Assembly (NCBI GenBank): GCA_035344155.1
Contig: DAORAL010000015.1
Span: forward strand, 1-64,000
Length of the DNA stretch: 64,000 nt
Origin: UBA1845 sp002338715
GTDB taxonomy: Bacteria; Planctomycetota; Phycisphaerae; UBA1845
Direction: 5' to 3'
The notes under the pieces are model-generated. The model worked only from the letters and a program-made list of their open reading frames with translations, was not told the origin of the DNA and did not search any database. Position numbers and translations under genes: made by a program. Shown piece by piece: positions 44,311 through 54,100 of the stretch. Every line of letters starts with the position of its first letter. The first letter of the stretch is position 1.

Positions 44311-45840
44311 TTAGTCTTCCTTGATCGCAGCCGCTTCGTTTGATCCGTCATCCGAGGCTTTTGGTTCTGCGTGCTGAGCAGCCCGCCGCTGCAATGGGAA
44401 CAGGATCACGTCGCGGATGCTCGAACTGTCCGTCAAGAGCATCACCAACCGGTCGATCCCCACGCCCAGTCCACCCGCAGGCGGCATTCCGTACTGCAAT
44501 GCCAGCACGAAATCGTCGTCCATCACAGCCATCGTTTCATCCTGACCGGATAGCTGCTGCTTCAAGTTGGCGTACTGCACATCGGGATCGTTGAGCTCGG
44601 TGTACGCATTGCCCAGTTCCATCCCCGCGACGTACGCCTCAAAACGCAGCGCAATATTCGGGTCGTCCGGATGGCGCCGGGTCAGCGGACAGAGAGCGGC
44701 TGGATAGTCGTAGACAAACGTGGGTTGAACGAGATGCGGTTCAACGGTCTCTTCGAAAACATCGTTGACGACGATGGCGTCGTCCTTGCCTTCGTGCTTG
44801 ATACCAAGCTCAGCCGCTTTGGCACGCACGCCGGCCATATCATTCATCGATACACCCGCATGTTCGCGGAGCAGGTCCAAATATTTCTGGCGACTCCACG
44901 GAAGGCTGAAATCGAGTTCAACGTCGCGGAACTTGCGGGTGAATTGATCGTCCAAATCTTCGATCGCAGCGGCTACCATCTCTTCGACCCGCTGCATCAT
45001 CACGAAGTAGTCGCCATAGGCTTCGTACAATTCAAGCAGGGTGAACTCCGGATTGTGCTGCGTGCTGATGCCTTCATTGCGGAAGTTGCGCGAAAACTCA
45101 AACACCCGCTCCATCCCGCCGACGAGCAAGCGCTTCAAATAAAGCTCCGGGCTGATCCGCAGGAACAACTCCAGATCGAGCGTGTTGTGGTGGGTTGTAA
45201 AAGGTCGAGCCGCCGCCCCGCCGTAAATCGGCTGCAGGACCGGCGTTTCAACCTCGAGGTATTCCAACCCCACCAGATAGTCGCGGACCGACTGGATGAT
45301 CTTGCTGCGGGCTTTGAACACCTCGCGGACGTCTGGATTGGTAAACAAGTCGACATACCGCTGGCGATAGCGCATCTCGACATCGGTCAGACCGTGCCAC
45401 TTTTCGGGCGGTGGATGCAGCGCCTTGCACAGGAGCACGACACTGCTGCCCCAGATGGTGATTTCGCCGGTCTTGGTCTTTCCGAGATACCCGTCCATCC
45501 CGATGATGTCGCCGAGATCGAACGTCTTGATCACCGGCCACTGGTCCTTAACCGCCCGCTTCGACAGCGCCACCTGGATGTCACCGCTTCCGTCGCGAAT
45601 CGTGAGGAACACGAGGTTGCCCATGACCCGCTGGAGGACGATACGACCCGCCACCCGCGCGGTCTCGTCTTCCTTTGACGCACCGCTTTCGAGTGCGAGG
45701 TCTTCGGCCCGCGACCTGACGTCGGAGATGTGCTCAACGTCGGGGAATCGACCGCCATAGGGATCGACTTCAAGCTCGCGAATCTTCGCAACCTTGGCTC
45801 GACGTTCCTGGACGAATTTGTTTTCGTTCTCCACTGCCAA
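44311..45840 (-). CDS. lysS: Lysyl-tRNA synthetase, class II
   Basis: The frame is open to 46317, but the upstream part overlaps the SDR gene and lacks LysRS homology. The true start is the TTG at 45840 (GGAG five bases upstream) or the GTG at 45834, giving about 508 residues, the normal length. The N-terminal OB-fold tRNA-binding domain (GRIVLQRVMGNLVFLTIRDG) is followed by the catalytic core with motif 2 (FEFSRNFRNEGISTQHNPEF) and motif 3 (GLGVGIDRLVMLLTDS). It charges tRNA-Lys. It precedes the LolC/LolD genes by about 70 bp, an arrangement that may reflect co-transcription. Confidence 0.95.
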   Translation of the reverse strand: MAVENENKFVQERRAKVAKIRELEVDPYGGRFPDVEHISDVRSRAEDLALESGASKEDETARVAGRIVLQRVMGNLVFLTIRDGSGDIQVALSKRAVKDQWPVIKTFDLGDIIGMDGYLGKTKTGEITIWGSSVVLLCKALHPPPEKWHGLTDVEMRYRQRYVDLFTNPDVREVFKARSKIIQSVRDYLVGLEYLEVETPVLQPIYGGAAARPFTTHHNTLDLELFLRISPELYLKRLLVGGMERVFEFSRNFRNEGISTQHNPEFTLLELYEAYGDYFVMMQRVEEMVAAAIEDLDDQFTRKFRDVELDFSLPWSRQKYLDLLREHAGVSMNDMAGVRAKAAELGIKHEGKDDAIVVNDVFEETVEPHLVQPTFVYDYPAALCPLTRRHPDDPNIALRFEAYVAGMELGNAYTELNDPDVQYANLKQQLSGQDETMAVMDDDFVLALQYGMPPAGGLGVGIDRLVMLLTDSSSIRDVILFPLQRRAAQHAEPKASDDGSNEAAAIKED

Positions 45841-46003
45841 CACAGCTCCATCGTGGTCGTTGAATTCTTGGAAAATACGCCGGGTAAGCTCACGCGACGG
45901 GTGGGACAACCCTGGTGCACGCCAGCGAGTAAGTGTGTATTGGGCTGATGCGCGCGTGAATCCTAACACGCAACCGCACAACGGGCAATCGAACGGGGAG
46001 GGC

Positions 46004-46750
46004 TCAAACGATGCTTCGCCCGCCATCGACGCGGATGATCTGACCGGTGATGTAACTGCCGTGCAACGCGAGAAACCGCACGGTCCGGGCGATGTCGTCG
46101 ACCGTCCCTTCGCGCCCCAGCGGCACTTTGGCGATGAGTCGCTGGCGAATGGCTTCGTCGTAATCCTCGGGGAAGATCGCAATGCCCGGTGCGACGCCGT
46201 TGACCCGAATGCCCGGAGCCAGCCGCCTTGCATATGAGAGCGTGAGGTTGGCGAGTGCGGCTTTCGATGCGCAGTACGCGCGATAGGTTGACCAGGGGCG
46301 CTCCGCAGAAATGTCACAGAGGTTGACGACCTGTCCGGATTGGGATTGCTCGAGCATCGGCGCTGCGGTTTCGATCAGACAAGCCGGCGCGATGGCGTTG
46401 ACCTGCATCATCTTCTGCCAATGCTGTTGGTCGAACGCGTCAGCCGGGTCGGGTTCAAAGAGCGACGCATTATTGACGAGCACGTCGAGGCGACCGAACG
46501 CTTGCCGCACCCCGTCAATCAGCATCCCGGGGGTTTTGTCGTCAAGCAGGTCGCCGCACAGAGTCACGCAGCCCCGACCTTTTGATTCCACCAGGGCCTT
46601 CGTCTCGTCGGCTTGTACTTTTGAATGTCGATAGTGGATGGCAACGTCGTATCCAGCGTCGGCTAACTCGACCGCAATCGCCCGACCGACGCGGACCGCA
46701 GCCCCCGTCACAAGTGCGACCCTGACATCGCCATTGGCATCAGTCGTCAT
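46004..46750 (-). CDS. Short-chain dehydrogenase/reductase (pteridine-reductase-like)
   Basis: The ATG pair at 46750/46747 starts just before the stop of the upstream gene, an overlap of about ten bases. The longer frame to 46804 would read through that gene's Asp codon run and is rejected. It is a classical SDR fold: the nucleotide motif VTGAAVRVGRAIA, the LVNNASLFEPDP strand, Ser in CDISAERPW, the YCASK catalytic pair, and the INVDGG-like end (IIRVDGGRSIV). The VRVGR loop and NNAS strand are typical of the FolM/PTR1 branch, so NADPH-dependent dihydropteridine or similar reduction is likely. It is encoded upstream of lysS. Confidence 0.82.
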   Translation of the reverse strand: MTTDANGDVRVALVTGAAVRVGRAIAVELADAGYDVAIHYRHSKVQADETKALVESKGRGCVTLCGDLLDDKTPGMLIDGVRQAFGRLDVLVNNASLFEPDPADAFDQQHWQKMMQVNAIAPACLIETAAPMLEQSQSGQVVNLCDISAERPWSTYRAYCASKAALANLTLSYARRLAPGIRVNGVAPGIAIFPEDYDEAIRQRLIAKVPLGREGTVDDIARTVRFLALHGSYITGQIIRVDGGRSIV

Positions 46751-47090
46751 CATCGTCACCGTCGGCATCATCGTCACCGTCGTCGATTTCGTCATCGACG
46801 TCATCTTCGCCGGGCAGTTTGTGCATCGCCCACACGTCGGTTGCGTCGGTGGCTTTGTTCTGATGGCGGCCCAACCGTTGGCGGGAACGCTGTAGCGAGC
46901 GCATCAGGAACCACCCGAACACCATGATGACGATCAGCAAGAGCAGGATCATCATCAACATGGCATAACCAGCCACTGGCCGATTTCCGCCCGTCGTGGT
47001 TTTGGAAGCGCCCTGCGCAAACACTGCAACAGGAAATATGAGCGCCGCGCACGCAACGCACGTGGCCTGGAGCGCGCGGCGGATCATCAC
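46740..47090 (-). CDS. Small exported membrane protein with polyacidic tail
   Basis: The 116-residue product has a signal-like N-terminus (ATCVACAALIFPVAVFAQG), a second helix (YAMLMMILLLLIVIMVFGWF), a basic juxtamembrane stretch (SLQRSRQRLGRH) and a tail of almost pure Asp (DDVDDEIDDGDDDADGDDDD). The tail is encoded by GAC/GAT repeats prone to slippage. The ATG overlaps the stop of the DnaJ gene (ATGA). Function is unknown. Confidence 0.72.
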   Translation of the reverse strand: MMIRRALQATCVACAALIFPVAVFAQGASKTTTGGNRPVAGYAMLMMILLLLIVIMVFGWFLMRSLQRSRQRLGRHQNKATDATDVWAMHKLPGEDDVDDEIDDGDDDADGDDDDD

Positions 47091-48034
47091 GATTTCTGTT
47101 CGACTTTCTGTTTGGAGAGTGTCGCGGCGAACTGACGCATCAGTTCCTTTTGCTCTTCGGTCGGAGCGGCTGGCACGTCGATCTGAATGTTGGCGATCAG
47201 GTCGCCGGCTGGCTGGGCACTGCTGGCAGGCACACCGCGACCGCGCAGGCGCATCTTGGAACCGCTCGACGTCCCAGCCGGGAGGGTCAAGGTCACTTCG
47301 CCGTCGAGCGTCTTCACATCCACCTTCGCACCCAGTACGGCTTGGGCGATGTTGACGTGCACATCGGCATGGACATCACGCCCGACGCGGCGAAACACCG
47401 GATGCGGGCGAACATTGCAGACGAAAAACAAATCGCCGCGCGGTCCGCCGTTGCTGCCGGCTCCCCCGCGACCTTTGAGGCGAATTTGTTGACCATCTTC
47501 AACGCCCGATGGCACCTTCACTTTGAGCGTCTCGCGCCGGCCCGGTGAGGCATCGTGGATCTGCATGTCCACTTCGATCTCCGCACCCTTGACCGCTTGC
47601 TCGAAACTCAGGTTGATCGTCCGCCGAACATCGGCACCCGCGCGGGCACGTGGTTGTTGCCGACTTCGACGACCGCCGAAGATGCTTTCAAACGGATTGC
47701 CGGCTGACCGAAACGCACCGAAGAGGCTGTCGAGATCGTCCGCATCGATCTGCGAACCGTCGGTGCCCCAGGTGTAGACTTTTTGGCCGGTGGGATTGGT
47801 GTGGAATTCACCCACGCCGATCTCGCCGAACTGATCGTATTGGGCGCGTTTTTCTTTGTCGCTTAAGACGGAGTAGGCGTGCTGAACCTCTTTGAACTTG
47901 GCCTCGGCGGACGCATCCCCTTTGTTGCGGTCGGGGTGGTATTCTTTGGCGAGCTTGCGGTAGGCTTTCTTGATCTCGGCGTCCGAAGCATTCCGACCCA
48001 CGCCCAGAATTTCGTAATTGTCACGCTTTGCCAT
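47087..48034 (-). CDS. cbpA: DnaJ-family co-chaperone without zinc finger (CbpA-like)
   Basis: From ATG 48034 (315 residues): a J domain with the HPD motif (KKAYRKLAKEYHPDRNKGDA), a G/F-type linker (FGEIGVGEFHTN ... NPFESIFGGRR), then two substrate-binding C-terminal beta domains (RRTINLSFEQAVKGAEIEVD; VHVNIAQAVLGAKVDVKTLD). The four CxxCxGxG zinc-binding repeats of DnaJ are missing, so it is a class II J-protein such as CbpA. It stimulates DnaK. It is the first gene of a probable operon with the acidic membrane protein and the SDR. Confidence 0.9.
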   Translation of the reverse strand: MAKRDNYEILGVGRNASDAEIKKAYRKLAKEYHPDRNKGDASAEAKFKEVQHAYSVLSDKEKRAQYDQFGEIGVGEFHTNPTGQKVYTWGTDGSQIDADDLDSLFGAFRSAGNPFESIFGGRRSRQQPRARAGADVRRTINLSFEQAVKGAEIEVDMQIHDASPGRRETLKVKVPSGVEDGQQIRLKGRGGAGSNGGPRGDLFFVCNVRPHPVFRRVGRDVHADVHVNIAQAVLGAKVDVKTLDGEVTLTLPAGTSSGSKMRLRGRGVPASSAQPAGDLIANIQIDVPAAPTEEQKELMRQFAATLSKQKVEQKS

Positions 48035-48175
48035 GTCGTATTGTCTTATGGATGACCGCATACAATGACGCGGACATCTCGATGATCCTACTTAAAAAAT
48101 GCACTTCACCCGACAATTATAGGGTCGCTCGCCTCTATTGAAAAGCAAGCCGCCCCCACCTAGTATGTCGCGACC

Positions 48176-49642
48176 ATGTCGAAGTCCAAAGAATCTATAA
48201 AAGCCGGGAAACGCAGCAACGTCACCGTCGCAGCCGCCCAACTCGCTGCGCGCACGCTTGATCAAGCCGACGCCGCACTCTCCGACATCGAGACCGCCAT
48301 CGTCGATGCTGCCGCCCTGGGGGCTGACATGGTCGTGCTCCCCGAGTGCGCCTATCCCGCATATTTAATCGGCGGCGAAGAGAAGTACCGGGCGGCAAAG
48401 ATTCTTGGTTCGGAGGATTTCATCAAGAAACTTTCCGGTTGGGCAAAGCAAAACAAAATCCAGGTCATCTGCGGATTCGTTGACGACAAAGGCGACAAAC
48501 TTCAAAACGCCGCCATCGTCATCAATGCCAAAGGCAAAGAATGTGGCCGCCACGCCAAGTCGTTTCTCTGGGGCCTGGACAACGACTACTTCGCACCCGG
48601 TGAGAATATAAAACCGATTGACACACCGCTCGGAAAAGTTGGCGTCATCATCTGTGCCGACGGTCGAGCACCCGAAATCGCAACCGGCCTCGCCCACCAG
48701 GGCGCACAACTCATCGCCATCCCAACGTGCTGGGTCAACGCTGCACAGGAAGCCGACACCTACCGCAACGCCCAAGCCGACTTCATGGTGCAGGGGCGGG
48801 CGATTGAATGCGGCGTGGCGATTGTTGCGGCCAACAAATGCGGCATCGAAGACGACACGCCCTATTGCGGCATGAGTCAGATTGTTTCACCCGAAGGCGA
48901 GCGGATCGCCACGGCTTCCAACGATAAACCCGAAATCATCTCAGCCGAAGTGTCGCTGGGTGATCCCAACGCAATCGACATTCCACGATGGGCGAAGCGG
49001 CGCATCTTCTCAGCATACCCGCCGGTTGTCCCGGAGCGAGAATCGCTCGGTGACCTGAAGATCGCGGTCGCGCCAGCCGAATGTGTCTTTCCCAAACCCG
49101 AACAAGACGAAACGCCCCCGCTCCAGCAATTGGCGGCAGACGGGGTTGATGTGGTGGGTACCGCCCTTCCCGATCCGGAGACGGCTGACCGTTTGGACAT
49201 CTATTGTCGGGCGCTGGGCATGACGCTGGTGGCGTTTCCGTTTGTTGAGCGATTGATGCTCGAACCGTTCGGCGCGTGCGGTTGCGTGGAAGCCGAGCAC
49301 TTAACGTCGTTTGCACCGGTGCGGATCATGGCGCTCGACGGCGCTTCGATCGTTTTTGTGGTCGGTGACGAGGTAAACCTGCAACTGCTGCGAACACGGG
49401 CGGCGGAAAACTGCATCTTCATGGCCTCCGCGACAGCGACCTCGGCGGTCCTGGTTGACCCATCCGGTACAATCGTCGACCAAACCGAACCGGGCCAATC
49501 ACGAATCATCACCGCGACGATCGACCTGCGCATGTCGGCCAACAAAGAAGTCTTCCCGCAAACGCACATCTGGGACCAACGCAAACCGCAACTCTACGCC
49601 GACGCCTTCGGCATCAACGAAAGATTCGTCGCCCCGCACTAA
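48176..49642 (+). CDS. Tandem nitrilase-superfamily protein, second domain degenerate
   Basis: The 488-residue product has two carbon-nitrogen hydrolase domains. The first has the catalytic triad Glu57 (VVLPECAYPAY), Lys128 (GRHAKSFLWG) and Cys160 (GVIICADGRAPEI), so it should hydrolyse an amide or nitrile. The second (about 295-480) keeps the fold (LRTRAAENCIFMASATATSA; VDPSGTIVDQTEPGQSRI; DQRKPQLY) but I see no Glu/Lys/Cys triad, so it is probably structural. The substrate cannot be told from sequence. The gene is divergent from the dnaJ-like operon. Confidence 0.82.
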   Translation: MSKSKESIKAGKRSNVTVAAAQLAARTLDQADAALSDIETAIVDAAALGADMVVLPECAYPAYLIGGEEKYRAAKILGSEDFIKKLSGWAKQNKIQVICGFVDDKGDKLQNAAIVINAKGKECGRHAKSFLWGLDNDYFAPGENIKPIDTPLGKVGVIICADGRAPEIATGLAHQGAQLIAIPTCWVNAAQEADTYRNAQADFMVQGRAIECGVAIVAANKCGIEDDTPYCGMSQIVSPEGERIATASNDKPEIISAEVSLGDPNAIDIPRWAKRRIFSAYPPVVPERESLGDLKIAVAPAECVFPKPEQDETPPLQQLAADGVDVVGTALPDPETADRLDIYCRALGMTLVAFPFVERLMLEPFGACGCVEAEHLTSFAPVRIMALDGASIVFVVGDEVNLQLLRTRAAENCIFMASATATSAVLVDPSGTIVDQTEPGQSRIITATIDLRMSANKEVFPQTHIWDQRKPQLYADAFGINERFVAPH

Positions 49643-49692
49643 GCATGACGACGAATCCATGAATCTCCAAGAATCAATCAATCGCGTCTGTT

Positions 49693-49971
49693 CTAGTCTT
49701 CCTGCCCACCGCCAAGCTTGATCGCCGTCCCCAGCGCCAGCAGAATAAAAATCAAGTCGATCGGTCCGAACATTGCCTTGAAAAAGGTTTGACTTCCCAC
49801 TCCAAACATGTCTTTGAGTTTGGCCACCCCCTCTTCAAACTCTTCTCTCTGTTTCTGTTCAATTCGCTTTGCTGTTGCCACCCGGTCGCCTTCTGGAGTT
49901 TCCTCGACTTTCTTGACGGCGGCAGCGTGGCGGCGCTTCCAATCTCTATTGGCCTCGGCGTCGTCCCATTC
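49693..49971 (-). pseudogene. In-frame 3' extension of the zinc-ribbon gene beyond a TAG
   Basis: This open segment is in the same frame as the preceding gene and begins immediately after its TAG (49972-49974). It encodes EWDDAEANRDWKRRHAAAVK, a charged helix (KRIEQKQREEFEEGVAKL), and a terminal membrane helix (GPIDLIFILLALGTAIKL). There is no start codon until a GTG at 49881. The acidic run DDVEEDDDE before the TAG continues as EWDDAE after it, so a GAG-to-TAG change inside one longer gene explains the arrangement best. Reinitiation at 49881 or read-through are alternatives. Confidence 0.7.
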
Positions 49972-50964
49972 CTACTCGTCGTCGTCCTCTTCCACGTCAT
50001 CCCCATAACCGGGCATGTCTTGTGCGTACAGATATGTCAGTCGCGTCTTCACATATTCAGGGTCGTTCCAACGTTCGACCTCATACCATTGATCGATCTC
50101 ACCACGGACGTTGGCTAGCTCGCCCTCATCCATATCGTAAAAGGGACTGGCTTCGTCGGAGCAATGTTCACGGGAGTCGGCCCAGGGCGCGTCACCGTCG
50201 AGGTCATGCGCGTGATCGCATCGCATTTCAATTCGATCCGCCACTTCGCCACCTTCGGTGTTGACGCTTTCTACGATGTTGGTCACGAAGCTCGTCAGGT
50301 TCTTGTAGATCATGCCTTTCGCAGCAAAGATGCCGAAAGCGGCCATCACCATCGCCGCCATCGCGCCGCGCATGTTCTCCTGACCATAACCGAACTTCAT
50401 GCCCAAACCGGCAAGGACGCCGACGCCCCACGCGATGTAGCCAATTTCAAATCCGGTCTTGATCGCAACCACGTACCACAGTCCCGCCGCCAACAGCGCA
50501 CCACCGGCGCTGAGTGCACAACCGATTCCGAATCGACCGGTTCCCACCGCAAGCTGTCCGACTTTGCCGGCTTTTGGTTGCTTACCCGCCGGCGCACTTC
50601 CGATGATCGACGGATCGTGCCCGCAAGTCAGGCAGACCTTGGCGTCCTTGGTCATCTGCGACTTGCATTTGGGGCAGGTCTTTTGATGTGCCGCGAGGTC
50701 GGGGCCTTGCGCCGTTTGCGACGAGGCCTCGGAACTGAGCAGATCGTCCAGCAGGTTGTCTTCATCGGATGCGGGAGGAGGCGCCGCGGGACGAGATGCA
50801 GCCTGCACTTTCGGCGCAGACGGCGTCGATCCACCCGAAGGCGCTCCGACTAAGATCTTAAACCCGCACTTCGGACACGCGACCTTGCGACCGACAGCAG
50901 CAGCCGGCACTCGGAGTTTGGCACTGCACTGACAGCGAACGATTTGGTGATTATCGCTGGTCAT
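49972..50964 (-). CDS. Double-zinc-ribbon membrane protein, apparently truncated by TAG
   Basis: The product has 330 residues. An N-terminal zinc ribbon (RCQCSAKLRVPAAAVGRKVA then CPKCGFKILVG) of the MJ0042 kind is followed by a Pro/Ala-rich linker, a second ribbon (CPKCKSQMTKDAKVCLTCGH), three or four hydrophobic helices (GCALSAGGALLAAGLWYVV; YIAWGVGVLAGLGMKFGYG; AAMVMAAFGIFAAKGMIY) and an acidic region ending DDVEEDDDE before TAG. The reading frame continues open after this stop. Function is unknown; similar ribbon-plus-membrane proteins are common in planctomycetes. Confidence 0.75.
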   Translation of the reverse strand: MTSDNHQIVRCQCSAKLRVPAAAVGRKVACPKCGFKILVGAPSGGSTPSAPKVQAASRPAAPPPASDEDNLLDDLLSSEASSQTAQGPDLAAHQKTCPKCKSQMTKDAKVCLTCGHDPSIIGSAPAGKQPKAGKVGQLAVGTGRFGIGCALSAGGALLAAGLWYVVAIKTGFEIGYIAWGVGVLAGLGMKFGYGQENMRGAMAAMVMAAFGIFAAKGMIYKNLTSFVTNIVESVNTEGGEVADRIEMRCDHAHDLDGDAPWADSREHCSDEASPFYDMDEGELANVRGEIDQWYEVERWNDPEYVKTRLTYLYAQDMPGYGDDVEEDDDE

Positions 50965-51164
50965 CTAGGAATACCTTTCCTGAGAAGTTTCCCGACCTCC
51001 AAGATTGGTCCCACCTGCTACGACGTGATCCCCTATGTTCCGCAATTCGACGGGTCGAATCAAGTGCTGCGTACACGAATGTTCGCGAGGATGGATTTTC
51101 CCTTCATATTGGCTACGCTTACGAAAAATCGCGTTCTTTAAACCCTACGAATGGATGAGGTTTC

Positions 51165-54100
51165 ATGTCTGAATTCGAGCAGTTGGAGAAGGTTTACGAT
51201 CCGGCCTCTGTTGAGGGCGAAATGTACAAACGGTGGGTGGACGCCGAGTGCTTCTCAGCCACCCCCGACGATCGCCCCCCATCAAAGCGATTTACGATCG
51301 TCATTCCGCCGCCCAACGTGACCGGTGCGCTCCACCTGGGGCACGCGCTCAACAACACGCTGCAAGACATCCTCGTCCGTTGGCACCGCATGATGGGTGA
51401 TAACACCCTCTGGCTGCCCGGCACCGATCATGCCGGAATCGCCACCCAGGCCGTCGTCGAGAAACGTCTCAAGACCGACGAAGGCAAGACCCGCCACGAT
51501 CTTGGCCGCGAAGAACTCGTCAAACGCATCTGGGCGTGGAAAGATCAATACGAAGAACGCATCGTCTCGCAGCTCAAGCTCATCGGCTGCTCATGCGACT
51601 GGTCGCGCAAACGCTTCACGCTCGACGACGGGCTCGCCAAAGCCGTGCGCTACACGTTCTTCAAAATGTTTAAGGACGGTCTCATCTTCCGAGGCAAGCG
51701 ACTCGTCAACTGGGACACGCAATTGCAAACGGCTGTCGCCGACGACGAAGTCTATCACGAAGAAGTCAAAGGCCATTTCTGGCACTTCAAGTATCCGGTC
51801 ATAGATGCCAAGCCCGGTGAGCCGTCGCACGTGATCATCGCCACCACGCGTCCCGAAACGATGCTGGGCGACGTGGCTGTCGCGGTTTCACCCGACCCTG
51901 AAGGCGCAATCGATAAGCGTGAAGCCGAACTCAAAGAACGACTTGCGACGGTGCCTTCCAAAGAAAAGCCCGCCATCGAAAAGCAATTGGAGCAGTTAAC
52001 CAAACGGCGCGAAGAGAAGCTCGCGGACCTTGTGACCCTTCGCAATATGGCCAACGACGGCCGCATGTTGATGCTGCCGCTGGTCAATCGCGAAATTCCA
52101 CTCATCACCGATCAACACGCCGACCCGCTGCTTGGAACCGGCTGCGTGAAGATCACCCCCGCGCACGATCACAACGACTACGAAGTCGGACTGCGCAACG
52201 ATCTGCCCATGATCAACATGATGAACCCCGATGGCACGGTCAACGAACAAGGCGGACCGTATGAAGGCCAGCTCATGTTCGACGCCCGCAAGACGGTCGT
52301 CGCCGACATGGAGGAAGCCGGCCTGCTCGATCATGTGGAAGACAAGGTGATCGACCTCGGTCACAGCGATCGCAGCAAGTCGCCCGTGGAACCCTACCTT
52401 TCCGATCAATGGTTCCTCAAGATGGGTGAACTCGCCGATGCCGCCCTCGATGTGGTGCGCGACGACGTCATCAAGTTCTTCCCCGCCCGCTACGCCAAGA
52501 GCTACCTCGATTGGCTGGGCGAGAAACGCGACTGGTGCATCTCGCGTCAACTCTGGTGGGGACACCGCATTCCGGTGTGGACCAAAACAATCAACCTGAC
52601 AGCCGACAACTGGACCGACGAGTTGCAGAAGACCGGCCTCGATTCGTTGATCAAAAATGCCTGGGGCGACAACATCGCCTATCGCCTCGAACGGGTCATT
52701 GGCGACAAAATTGAAAACCCGGACACCATCGAACTGCCCATCACCAAGGACTCGGAAGGCACGTATCGCTTCCTCGTATGTGTGGCTGGTGAGGACGAAA
52801 CCGCCATCGAGAAAATTGAAGCGGCTGGCTTTGTTCAGGATGACGACGTGCTCGACACGTGGTTCAGCTCCGCACTTTGGCCGCACAGCACGCTGGGTTG
52901 GCCCGATGAAGTCAGCGACGATCTTCAGTACTACTACCCGACCAGCGTGTTGGTGACATCACGTGACATCATCACCCTCTGGGTCGTCCGCATGGTCACC
53001 ACCGGCTTGTACAACATGGGCGAGATTCCGTTCGACCACGTGTACATCCACACCAAAATCCTAGATGGCCGCGGCGAGACGATGAGCAAGTCGAAGGGCA
53101 ACGGTGTCGATCCGCTCGACGTCGTGACCGTCTACGGCGCAGACGCATTGCGCTACTCCATCGCAGAGATGGCCACCGAAACCCAGGACGTCCGCATGCC
53201 GGTGGATTACATCTGCCCGCACTGCGAGCACCTGACCCCACAAGCCGGCATCGTCCCCAAAGGCAAGCAACCAGCCGACGTGCATCGCGTGACTTGCAGC
53301 AAGTGCAAAGAGAAATTCGCAACACAGTGGGCGCCCGAAAAAATCAAAAGCGAACTGCCCGTTGCCCGCGAAACGTCGGAGAAATTCGAAGTCGGCAGGA
53401 ACTTCTGCAACAAGCTTTGGAACAGCGCCCGTTTCTCATTCATGAACCTCGAGGGCGCGCCGTGCGAACCGCTCGATTTCGCCTCACTCCCGCCAGAGGA
53501 TCGCTGGATATTGGCCAAGCTTTCCGAAACGATTCGCGGCGTGCACAGCGAGCTCAAGCAATACCACTTCTCGTCGGCGATCAAACTGATCCGCGAGATG
53601 TTCTGGGAGTCGTTCTGCGATTGGTACATCGAACTGTCCAAACCGCGCATGCGTGATGAAGCGACTGCCGGTCCGGCCAAACAGGTGCTGGCCACCGTGC
53701 TCGATCAGATCCTGCGGTTGATGAGCCCGTTCATGCCGTTCGTCACCGAGCGACTTTGGGAAGAGCTGAACCGGCTTGCACCGAAACGCGGCATCCCCGG
53801 ATCGATCGATCTCGAAGTAACACCGCTTCTCATGCTCAGTGCGTTCCCGCCGGCTGACGGTTGGCCTGTCGCCGATGACGAAACCATCATGCACGTCTTC
53901 GACGACGTTCAGCAAGCGGTCCGCGGCATCCGCGACCTGCGCAACAAATGCACCGTGCCCAACAAGGATCGCGTGAAGGTCAGCATCAAATCCACGCAGG
54001 AACACCTCGACCTGCTCGCCCAACAGCAGCACGTCGTCGAGCAGATGGCCGGCGCGTCTTCGCTGGACCTCGTGACGGAATTGGACCGCCCCAAAAACGC

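Noticed and set aside
39121..45678. Long open frames on the plus strand opposite the minus-strand TPR-like protein, ilvE/lolD and lysS genes
   Set aside because: They lie entirely antisense to well-supported genes, have His/Arg/Asp-biased composition without domains, and arise from the codon bias of the opposite strand.
45841..46317. N-terminal extension of lysS
   Set aside because: It overlaps the SDR gene on the same strand and has no LysRS homology; the normal enzyme length begins at 45840 or 45834.
50980..51020. Further MITE-like fragment (CCAAGATTGGTCCCACC)
   Set aside because: Similarity is limited to about ten bases and lacks the ATCATCGACTCCCC block, so chance is likely.
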